A model generated the notes under the pieces. The model searched no databases, had not been told where the DNA came from, and saw only the letters and a program-made list of their open reading frames with translations. Positions 55,300-64,000 of a stretch of DNA of 64,000 bases are shown here, one piece after another. The position numbers and the translations under genes were made by a program. The stretch spans positions 17,099,817 to 17,163,816 of the forward strand of contig OZ020270.1 of assembly GCA_963971225.1 (NCBI GenBank). Reading direction: 5' to 3'. This stretch comes from Melieria omissa. Taxonomy: Eukaryota; Arthropoda; Insecta; Diptera; Ulidiidae. The number at the start of each line of letters is the position of its first letter. Position 1 is the first letter of the stretch.

Positions 55300-56777
55300 T
55301 GGGGATCAGCTCACGCCCCTTTGGGCTGACCCGTTTTAGTTTAACGACTCGTCGTCCTCAGCCCTGCGCTTGTTCGCTGGGCATCGATTGTCAGTATTCC
55401 TCGCTTCAGGCGATTGCGATCGAGAACGGGAACGCGTCTTTCGTTGACGGCAGTCTCGTGCTATGTAACCCTGCTTGCCACATGCCAGCAAACAACTTTA
55501 GAGGAGACAACCCGTGGCCTGCCCGGTGTCTCAGAGCTTATGGCTTGGATCGAAATGTCGCTGTCCGGCTGGATTTGGCGTATCCTTGCAGGTGCATACC
55601 GAGTGCCTCCAATTCATGTCGCCTCATATGTCATCGCGCTGGTCACCGTTTCCTTAAATGTCGGCTTGCCCATCATCAACGCACTGCGACGTGTCTCAGG
55701 ATCATGAAGACCTTCAATGAACGACTCAATCTTCATCCTCTCGAGATCATCAGCGCCGAAGGACGGGTTGCACAACTGTCGCTCAATGTCTGCTGCATAT
55801 GTCTGCAGCGCTTCGCTGGCTCTTTGCCTGCAGTTCTTCAGCTCATAGTAGTACAGCGTATGGTTGTGCTCGTTGCTGTACTTCGCTGCCAACGCTCTCA
55901 TTACGGCCTCGTAATCACTTCTCGGACATTCCAGAACTGATCTCATTACCTCAGCCGCAGGACCTTTCAGCGTCAGTGTCAATCTCCGACCCTTCCTGAT
56001 ATCGGTCCACTGATTTTCCAAAGCAGCTAAGTCGAATTGTAGTTTAAATGTATCGAACGGCGTAGCACCATCATAAGTGGGAACTTCTGTTCGGGTGGCG
56101 AAACTTTCCGGAACCGGTGGCAAACATTCTTGTGGCTTTACCTCTCTAAGCCGCTCGTCGATCTTTCTGTTTACCGAATCCTCCAGACTGTCAACTCATT
56201 TGTTCAAGGAATCATCCAAATCGTCAACTCGTCTGTTCAGAGAATCATCCAGGCCGTCGACTCGTTTATCTAAGTGTTCCACTTGCGCTCCCAGGTGCTC
56301 CACCTTCACATCAGGCTTGTTGGATATTTCTTCCACTTTCTGCTCCAAGCGCGCAAAATTTTCCTGAAGCTTGGTTTCCATTCGCTCCGCTACTTCTCGG
56401 TTCGCCGATTCCATTTTCACTATTTCTTGATTTGTAATTTCCAGTTTTGCTGCAATTTGCGCCTACATTTCACGATTGGAAGTTTCGAACATGCCTCTCA
56501 TTGCAACCATAAGCTGGCTCATGTCCATTGCTTGTAGTGGCGCAGCCGCTGCAGTCGTACTTTGCAATGACGCAGCACCAGCAGGCGATTCCTCCACCTT
56601 GGCCGACGCCTCTTGTTCCTGCGTTCCGAACTCATGTGCAGCCCAATCGATGCCTCGTGATTCACACGCCTCTCGCAAGCGCAGCTGCAACTCCACCTTC
56701 CTGCCAGCAGTCGGCAAATTCCAGGCAGCCAGCTCCTTCTTCAGCTCGTCCACCTTCAGCGGCTCGAGTTTAACCAT
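55300..56777 (-). pseudogene. Gypsy gag with an N-terminal SAP-like domain
   Basis: The N-terminal part, 56463-56777, starts MVKLEPLKVDELKKELAAWN and reads like a SAP DNA-binding helix pair (VDELKKELAAWNLPTAGRK, VELQLRLREA). After an in-frame TAG (56464-56466) a coiled coil follows (56196-56420, heptads such as VEHLDKRVDGLDDSLN). After another stop comes the capsid-like part, 55614-56123 (VPTYDGATPFDTFKLQFD, RRSALMMGKPTF), then a frameshifted zinc knuckle with an Arg/Ser-rich tail (ACGKQGYIARDC near 55450-55480). It would package element RNA; the SAP-like domain could tether it to DNA or chromatin (inference). Confidence 0.75.
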
Positions 56778-56844
56778 GTCTGCGTTTTTATAATTTTATT
56801 TATTTATTTATCTTCAGTAACACAATCCGAACTTCTGACACCAA

Positions 56845-57248
56845 TGTTACGAAAATTCCATGTTTTCCAAGGTTCGTTTTGATTGTATTTGAAAATAAAC
56901 CAACTTCAACTATTCAGCGCAAACGCAGTCAGAAACTCACTTTATTTACAGAATTACACTTTGCTTATATCGACACTTGTTACCACTTTGCTTATTCAAC
57001 TAAGACTCAACTCATTGCGCTGCACACTGCTGCTTTTATACCAGTTTTCTTATCGCGCCGAAGTTTCTTGCAACTTCCAATTGGAACGTGCTCGACCATT
57101 CTCGCACAGCCCATTTATTCGAGAACCGTCCTTGCCATATCGGACTATACCAAGCGAATTATACCAAATTGGCCGTACTTCAAAGTGCATGCCTAAAAGT
57201 ATGCTTGGAAAAGTGTTTATGCACAGCACAGAGTGCCTCTTCGTTTCA
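56845..57248 (-). repeat. Gypsy 5' LTR (404 bp)
   Basis: Partner of the LTR at 50229-50634. It is followed on the plus strand by GTAT, the target duplication. Confidence 0.9.
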
Positions 57249-57313
57249 GTATGATACCATTCGCACTTAACAAAATCATGCTTGATCCGGCGGCCATGCT
57301 CTGAACAAACGTA

Positions 57314-58201
57314 ACACATCGGCTGATAAGTTCCCGGTCTGACCCATAGTAAGCGCTACAAAACGAGAAATAATATTTTTAAGTAGAAACCTTCAAAAGG
57401 TGCTTCATTGCGATGTGACGTTTGGTTCAAAAGTAACAATTGTTTTAGTTAAACAACTTTGTTCGTGTTAAGAACAATGGAAAAAAAATAATTTCGTGTT
57501 CTCATAAAACATTGCTTCCTGACGGAAAAAAAACGCAATTGAAACAAAATCCTGGCTCGATAAGTTTAATCCGGACTCTGCACCCGCAAAATCTACCATT
57601 ATTGATTGGTTTGCTCAATTTAAACGTGGTCCTACAAACACCGACGATGCGCCGCGCTGTGGTCGGCCAATTGAGGTGGTTACATCGGAAAACTTTAAAA
57701 AAGTACACAAAATTGTAAAGTGAAATTGCAGGAGATAGCTGATACTATCAGGATATCAAAAAAGCGTTTGGGTTTTATTTTGCATTACATTTGTCCATGA
57801 GGCGGCTGTTCCCGAAATTGGTGCCGCATTTGCTAACAGACAAGGCAATGCACCGTGCCACAAGTCTCTCGCTACGATGGCAAAATTGCACGAACTAAAC
57901 TTCAAATTACTTCTGAACCCACCCTAATCTCCAGACTTGACTCCCATGGACCTTTATCTGTTTGCAGACATAAAAACAATGCTCGCAGGAAAAAAATTTG
58001 GCTCGAATGAGGTGATCGCTCAAAAAAATACCTATTTTAAGGCCAAAGATAAGTCGTTTTACAAGAAAGGTGTCGAAATGTTAGAGAAGTGCTGGAATGA
58101 ATGTATTGCCCTTGAAGGAAACCATGTTCATGAATAAAATTGAATTTCTCAAAAAAAGTTTTGTTTTCTGCATTAGACCGGGGACTTATCTGCCGATGTG
58201 T
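57314..58201 (+). mobile_element. mariner element with an internal deletion (888 bp)
   Basis: Ends ACACATCGGCTGATAAG and, reverse-complemented, ACACATCGGCAGATAAG, flanked by TA (57312-57313 and 58202-58203). A full mariner is about 1.3 kb; roughly 400 bp of the middle of the transposase is gone. Confidence 0.9.
57470..58137 (+). pseudogene. mariner transposase, deleted and frameshifted
   Basis: The N-terminal part in shifted frames shows STIIDWFAQFKRG and a GRPIEVVTSEN-like stretch (57590-57690). The C-terminal part shows NAPCHKSLATMAKLHELNF (57850-57905), SPDLTPMDLYLFADIK with the last catalytic Asp (57930-57970), and an open tail to EGNHVHE at 58137. The segment between the HTH region and the second Asp, including the first catalytic Asp, is missing. 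Motifs fit the DD34D mariner family. Confidence 0.88.
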
Positions 58202-58203
58202 TA

Positions 58204-59054
58204 ATAGTTAACCCAGTCGGAAATTTGGTAAGGTGATTCCAAAGTAATGCGCGATTTATGCCTTATTTCGTATGCTGAAAACAGAACCTACAGAAGTAAG
58301 GTATTCGTAAGCGAAGTTATGAACACTTAAATTTTAAGCTTACAAAGTAAGTAAGGCAAAGTAGTGCATGAAAAATTTAAAAACACGACGACGCACAATG
58401 GGGTAAACATGCCAAAAACCCGCGCATTGTCTATTTTATGCTGTAGTATCTATACGGTTAAAGATAAATACCTCAAATTTGGACATCTCCTTCAGGACTC
58501 TTCAGAGATTTGTTCACCATAATTTTATTTGATTTACTGTACCGTGCACCGGCACCCTACAGTCGGCAATTAGAATTTTTTTTTAAATCTTCATTAGTAA
58601 AAAACAAAACCAAAGTTAAAGTATTTAAATCGACCCAAACTGACTTATGAATACTCTAGATTGTAGCCACGCCCCCATTTTTTGCCTCCTTTCATAAAAC
58701 ACCCACATAAAACACATACATGTAGGGTAATTCGTATTTAAGCAAAAACCATTTGATACGAGTTGATACGGCTCATAACGGGTTAATGGGGAGTACCATG
58801 CCCACTTACCGTTATAAATAACCACAAAAGGGCAGATGACGTTGGTAAGTATATAAATATAATAAATTTTCCCAATTTAACCAAGTATGCTTATATGGCA
58901 ACCCTACTTAAAAGTGGGTGTTCCATGCCCATTTTTACGTAAGAGTTTAGTTAGGTCACTCGTAAATTCCACACAAAGTTTTATTGAAATATATTGCCTT
59001 TTTCAAGAATCATCCTGCGTACCCGCCGAAAAAATTGATACAAAATATTTGTCG
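58204..59054. other. Unassigned AT-rich stretch
   Basis: No gene found. TTAACCC at 58208 and GGGTTAA near 58779 could be the ends of one more short TTAA element (about 570 bp), but the terminal matches go no further than CCC, so I do not call it. Confidence 0.4.
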
Positions 59055-59402
59055 TGGACACGGTATTGTGGGAAAAGAGAAAAAGCGATTTTATTAGCAA
59101 AATGGCAATAATGTTAGGCAAATAATATTGCGGTGCAATACTTACGATCTGAACCAAAATGTCAAAAGCCAAAAAGAAGAAGGCACCAACGGTTGCTGAG
59201 TTTCGGTTTGGTTTATTGCTTCTGAACGCGTAACAATACGCTGCGGTATCGTTGCTCTCGTCTTATGGAGTGACGAAGCAAAGAAAATAAAAAAGGGCCG
59301 AGGCCTGGATTGCCGCGCAACAAGAGGACGAAAGCTCTTGTTGCTAACGGCTTGCAAAAGGTTCAGAGGTGTTATACGATGTGCAGCTTTAGCGGAGACA
59401 TC
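59055..59402 (-). repeat. Diverged 3' LTR of BEL/Pao copy 2
   Basis: From 59402 downward it matches the copy 1 LTR in the block GATGTCTCCGCTAAAGCTGC and around AGCCGTTAGCAACAAGAGCT, then becomes only loosely alignable (GTAAGTATTGCACC versus GTAAGTATCGAGCC). The first ~25 bp of the LTR and the bases before it are missing. The end near 59055 is approximate. Confidence 0.6.
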
Positions 59403-59622
59403 TCGCGCTGCAAAATTACGAAAAACAAGAAATAATGATTCGTTGATGGAATACATTTCAGTTCAATTTCAAATTCATACATATTAACTTAATAACTAGG
59501 CGTTGATAACCGATATAAGAGTTAATTCATTGAGCATTTCAAATAATAAACGTCTGATTGTAAATATTTTTCTAAATTCAGGAACAATAAGGATCCATAT
59601 AAAAGGTTTGCTAACATGGGCC

Positions 59623-60372
59623 TCAAAGGACCCATCCAAAAATAGAATCCTGCGCCAAAGGTAAGCCAGGGTTACAAATGAATCCAGATCTGATGATCTT
59701 GTGGTAGATCTTTGAGCCAAGGATGAGCGAGACGGCGGTGGATCGATAAAAGTAAGGATCCGCAAGACGAAAATTCGAAAAACGTTCCGCTACGCGCCCG
59801 TCAATATCTTCCAGAGGAGTTTTAAAGGCGAGTGTTTGTTCGATCTTGGCATGCACGTCGATGCGCTGAGATGAATCATGACGTGAGACCAGGGTGACTC
59901 GGCAAAAGTGATGAAGGTCAACCTTGGAAACTGGAAGATGTAGCTGGCGTACCATTGACGACGAGATGCGACTGGTGCAGCAACAAGAATCTATAAGGAT
60001 TCGAGCAGGATAGCTGGCGGCACGGACGCGTATGAAGACGGAGGCCGTCGGAAAAAGGACGGTGACGCGTTCAACGGAAGCACTCGTAGCGAAAGGACGA
60101 GCTTCGCGTTGAATAATTAGACGTTCATTCGCATGGAGAAGCGTATTATGATGACGCTGACAATATTTGCAAACCATCTTGCTAGTGCAGTGTTTCGCTA
60201 TGTGTGAATGTGCCAAACATCTAGAGCAATAACGATGCAACAATATGACCCGTAATCGCTTTTCTAAGTTCATCGAAAGGAACTTTTTACAGAAGCGTAG
60301 AGGATGAGTGCGTTGGCATAATCTGCATCTTTTGTTGTTATCGAGAGGAGTCGATGAAGCGTTATCACTCAT
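59623..60372 (-). CDS. Third ORF of BEL/Pao copy 2 (nucleocapsid/protease-like)
   Basis: 249 codons, very similar to 38899-39660, with the same start context and distance from pol. All Cys/His pairs are kept, as are LIDS and FGWVL. The two residues after LIDSC differ (CC here, NH in copy 1). A TCA-to-TGA change removes the last four residues (SGPC). Persistence of an open frame here, while pol in the same copy carries many breaks, suggests the ORF was maintained until recently or by chance escaped damage. Confidence 0.85.
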   Translation of the reverse strand: MSDNASSTPLDNNKRCRLCQRTHPLRFCKKFLSMNLEKRLRVILLHRYCSRCLAHSHIAKHCTSKMVCKYCQRHHNTLLHANERLIIQREARPFATSASVERVTVLFPTASVFIRVRAASYPARILIDSCCCTSRISSSMVRQLHLPVSKVDLHHFCRVTLVSRHDSSQRIDVHAKIEQTLAFKTPLEDIDGRVAERFSNFRLADPYFYRSTAVSLILGSKIYHKIIRSGFICNPGLPLAQDSIFGWVL

Positions 60373-60420
60373 GGCGACCTATGATTAGGATAACAAAATT
60401 GTTAAGAAATGGTGGAAGGG

Positions 60421-63400
60421 CTACTCAGATAAGACGATTAATTTCGTAATGGACCGCGTAATTATTCCTCGTTCGGTTTTAATATCGGCGACGCGGACGC
60501 GTTTATCGCTACCGGGATATACTCGAAGAATTCTTCCCAACCGCCACGAAGTAGGGGGAAGATTCTCTTGACTAACAACAGCTAAATCGTCAACAGCAAG
60601 ATCGCGCGATGGATATTTTCATTTGTATCGCCTATGCATTTCTTTAAGATATTCTTCTTTCCATCTGAAGGCGATCTGTTGACCCAAAGCTTTAATTTTT
60701 CCCATATATTTCTAGCGCTTATATCAGAAATAATTGGCTCTGGGGGACCCAGAAGTGGAGACCCAATAAGGAAGTGACCCGGAGTCAAAGCAGATACATC
60801 CACAGGGTTTTCTGACATAGGACTAATAGGTCGAGAATTTAAACACGCTTCAATACGAGATAAAACTGTTGATAGTTCCTCGAATGTGTATTTATGAGGA
60901 AGAGCCATTTTACGAAAATGGAGTTTGAAACTTTTAACTCCCGCTTCCCATAAGCCACCCATATGAGGCGGCCCAGCAGGAATAAAATTCCATTCAACAG
61001 GCTGATGGGAAAAGTGATTGGAAAATGAATCACGAAACTGCTTTAGAAATGCTTCAAAATCCTTTTTGAAAGCTTTAGAAGCACCAACAAAGTTAGTACC
61101 ATTATCGGAGAAAATGGTTTTTGGGCAACCACGACGAGAAACGAATCGAATAAAAGCAGCGAGAAAAGCAGGTGTCGAAAGATGACTGACTGCCTCCAAA
61201 TGGATTGCCTTTGTAGAGAAACATACAAAAATGCAAACATAACCTTTCGTTATAAGGCAAGCTCTACCTGTAAAATTCTTTATGTCAAAAGGACCTGCAA
61301 AGTCGACACCAGTAATGGAGAATACACGACTGAGAGTAGTCCGTTCGGGGGGTAAAGCAGCCATGATCTGAGAGGATCTTTGTCCAACAGACAAGTTTTA
61401 TAACGATGAATAGTAGATCTAATGAGATTTTTCGCCTTCGGAATCCAATATTCTTGACGAAGCAATCGAAGTAGAAGTGAGTTGCCACCGTGAATCGTGA
61501 TTTTATGTATAAAGGCAACTAAAAGTTTCGAAAACTGAGAACCATATGGAAGGATAATTAGGTGCTGTTCACTAAAGGAAAGAGTTGGTGCGTTAGCTAA
61601 GCGACCATTAATACGCATAACTTGTGCTTTATCCAAAAAGGGATTTAGAGTCAATATGCTGCTCTTAGAATTAAGTGGCTTTTGATTTAGAAGACAACTA
61701 TATTCAGTTTGAAAGTGCGTTTTCTGAGAGAGAATTGTCAAGACTTTTCTGGTGTTATGGAGTTCTGCGTTAGACAACACTATGGATGTATAGCCCTTAG
61801 AATTTTCTGCAGGACGGTGAGTGCGATAGTAAAACCGAAGAATATATGAGACCACTCGAAGAGCTCTCGAAAATGACGAAAATCTAGAGAGAATGTCTTC
61901 CTCAACAGTTACGAGCAAGTTGTGTACTGCAACCTTTTTTGCTTCGATTGAAGTTTCAAGATGAGTAGGGCTAGAAGATGGCCACTCGGACCTATCCTTA
62001 ACAAGCCAGGATGGGCCATGCCACTATAACCAATTCATACTTAAGGCCTGGGGAGTAAGGCCGCGACTACATTAATCAGCAGGGTTATTAGCTGAATCGA
62101 CGTGATATTGAATTTTGCTAACACGATTAGCAACGAAGGTAGTCCATGTAGATGGTGTTTTTCGAAGCCATGACAAAACAATTGTTGAATCAGTCCAGCA
62201 GAAGACATCGTTGACTTTAATATCAAGTTCGGGTAGGAGTGAATCGAGAATATCACATAGAAGTACTGCACCGCATAGTTCTAATCTTGGCAACGAAACA
62301 GTTTTGACTGGAGCTACTTTTGTTTTCGATGTAAGTAAGTGGGAGTAGAAAGTAGTAGATGATTTACTGATACGTATGAAAATCGCCGCCCCGTATGCTT
62401 TCTCGGAAGCATCGCAGAAAGCATGAATTTGAACTTCATCTTGTAAATAATAGTTCACCCATCTCGGTAACTTAATCAGGTTTATATCCATATATCCATC
62501 TAAAAACTGTTGCCATTTTTGTTCAATGGGTTTAGAAAGACAATCGTCCCAACCTATATTCTCAAGCCAGACCAGTTGCATTAAATTTTTAGCAACAATA
62601 ACTACAGGTGCAAGCCATCCGACAGGGTCCAACAATTTAGCAATCATGGAGAGAAGTTCCCTTTAGGTGTGCGAATCCTTTCGCTCAATAGCAGGAACCT
62701 TGAAAAAGAACTTATCAGTACAGGCGTTCCAACGTACCCCTAAAGCCTTTGTAGAACTGGAATCTTCGAAGTTTAAGAATTCTTCCTTTAATAGGTGCTC
62801 TTTCGGAAGGTCCGCTAGAATTTCTTTGCGATTTGAAGTCCATTTTCTTAAGGAAAGTCCAGCACCATGTAAAGTGTCGATGAGTTCATTTCGAGCCTTT
62901 ATACCGGAAGTCAAATCGTGCGCACCGGCGAGAACATCGTCAACATACATGGATCGTCGAAGAATATGTGTGGCAAGAGGATAAGCGTCTTGAGAATCGG
63001 ATGCAAGTTGAAGGAAGGAAGTTGACACCAAAAGTTACCGTTTGTAATTCGTAATCCGAGACTTCCACATCGGTAGAAGAGCGATTTAGAATGCGTTGGA
63101 ATGGACGATGCCTTGGGTCGACAAGAATTTGTCGATACATTTTCTGAATATCACTATTGAAAACAAACCGAAAAAGTCTCCATCTTAGGAGAAGTAAAGC
63201 TAAGTCAGGCTGTAGCGCCGGACCGACGTACAACACATCATTCAAACTATTACCATTGGACGTTTTATTTGAAGCGTTAAAAACAACACGAAGTTTTGTT
63301 GTAAGAATTTCTGGTTTAATGACCGCATGATGCGGAAGATAACAATATGTGCCCAAACTCTGATTTGAAGGCGGACCGACTAACTTCATATGCGATAACT

Positions 63401-64000
63401 GCAAGTATTCGTCAACTACCTGGTCATATATAACTTTGAATTCGGGTTTTTTAAGAAGCGAAGCTTCGTTCCGAAGAAACTGCCGTAAAGCACTATTTCG
63501 AGAATCTCCCAAGCAAAGTTCGTTAGGATAATTAACTTTAAAAGGAAGAGAGACAATGTATCTCCCATCTTCATTCCGCCGAGTAGTAGCCATGTAGTTG
63601 TCCTCACACCATTGATCACCATCCGATAGAATCCTTTTCCTAGGGGGTTCTTCAATTTCCCAAAAGCGAGAAAGAATTGTGTCCAACCCAGAATCCGTTG
63701 AGATGTCCACCTTCGTTGTAAAACACCTGACTTCGGAATCCGGAATGGGGCCAGTAAGGGTCCATCCGAAAACGGTTTGCTGAGCTGTCAGGCTGCCAAG
63801 TAGATTGCGATGAATTCCATGGAGCACCACCTGTGGGTACAAGTCGGCGCCGATAAGTACGTCTATGGCGGAAGTCCTCCAAAAGTCTCAGTCTGCCCAA
63901 TTAAGGTTCGGTAGTTTATGACGTATTCCTGAATCGACTGTACAGGATGGCAAATTTCCAGTGATTTGCGGAAGTACGAAAGCGAGGGCTTCGATTTTCA
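60421..64000 (-). pseudogene. BEL/Pao copy 2 protease, RT, RNase H and integrase remains
   Basis: Pieces from high to low: 62940-63842 protease end and RT start (WRLFRFVFNSDIQKMYRQI without the deletion seen in copy 1), 62663-63031 with MYVDDV, 62072-62647 RNase H, 61280-61918 integrase zinc-binding region, 60582-61394 integrase core with VDFAGPF, SDNGTNF and PHMGGLWEAGV. Breaks occur near 63030, 62655, 62060, 61385 and 60610. The pol stop aligns with copy 1 (TAG, minus strand at 60421-60423). Confidence 0.87.

Larger units (their letters stand above)
50229..57248 (-). mobile_element. Ty3/Gypsy LTR retrotransposon (7.0 kb)
   Basis: LTRs of 406 and 404 bp (TGTTACG...GTTTCA) bound a minus-strand gag-pol in the order gag, protease, RT, RNase H, integrase, which is the Gypsy order. 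The target duplication GTAT lies at 50225-50228 and 57249-57252. A primer site TGGTGTCAGAAGTTCGGA is next to the right-hand LTR on the minus strand (tRNA-Leu-like, unverified). A 1,136-bp foldback element splits RNase H. It has several stops and frameshifts and is not active as it stands. Confidence 0.92.
59055..64000 (-). mobile_element. BEL/Pao retrotransposon, copy 2, 3' half (runs off the window)
   Basis: Minus-strand copy of the 32-40 kb element. The internal sequence is nearly the same (few differences per 100 bp in the parts read), including the third ORF and the untranslated stretch before the LTR. It ends in a clearly different LTR (59055-59402). The 5' part lies beyond base 64000. 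It is in inverted orientation to copy 1, about 19 kb apart. Confidence 0.9.

Noticed and set aside
58212..58778. Possible further TTAA element (TTAACCC ... GGGTTAA)
   Set aside because: The ends agree only in CCC, and there is no palindrome at the usual distance.

Overview
The window looks like insect DNA, most likely from a fly (Diptera; a tephritid-like fruit fly is my guess, not something the sequence proves). I found no host protein-coding gene in 64 kb. Almost everything interpretable is transposable elements inserted into one another: non-LTR retrotransposons (LOA-like, RTE-like and a Jockey/CR1-like fragment), two BEL/Pao elements, a Ty3/Gypsy element, a small non-autonomous LTR element, hAT, Tc1/mariner and CAC-ended foldback elements, a 9-bp-duplication element, and a set of short TTAA-flanked elements. 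This is typical of heterochromatin or another TE-rich gap.

Layout. 1-8.9 kb: the end of a BEL/Pao integrase fragment, then a LOA-like LINE with both ORFs open, then a decayed 5'-truncated relative in the same orientation. 9-30 kb: AT-rich non-autonomous DNA. This includes a TTAA element at 9011-9779, two possible very long nested TTAA pairs (10393-29754 and 10910-28437), three head-to-tail GC-motif tandem-repeat elements (12.1-25.1 kb), three copies of a hAT non-autonomous element rich in ATCCCGGG repeats, a recent 2,318-bp tandem duplication, one Tc1-like element inside another (25.1-28.0 kb) and a foldback element (28.6-29.7 kb). 30.6-31.5 kb: another TTAA element. 32.07-40.26 kb: an almost complete BEL/Pao retrotransposon with 371-bp LTRs, CCATC target duplication, a tRNA-Tyr-type primer site, two frameshifts in gag-pol and a third ORF after pol. 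40.6-50.2 kb: a hAT transposase gene split by three clean insertions (a 9-bp-duplication element carrying a small LTR element, an RTE LINE, and a TTAA element). 50.2-57.2 kb: a Gypsy element on the minus strand, itself split by a foldback element. 57.3-58.2 kb: a deleted mariner. 59.1-64.0 kb: the 3' half of a second BEL/Pao copy on the minus strand.

Two observations stand out. First, several TTAA-flanked elements that share no extended sequence have, 13-17 bp inside at least one end, a 16-22-bp palindrome whose sequence differs in every family. Second, the BEL/Pao element has a 253-codon ORF downstream of pol that looks like a second nucleocapsid plus protease-like module with an altered catalytic motif. 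It is kept at the same position in both copies. Insertion order can be read from target-site duplications in many places.

All identifications are by eye from translated motifs, terminal repeats and target duplications. No database search was possible, so clade names are working labels.
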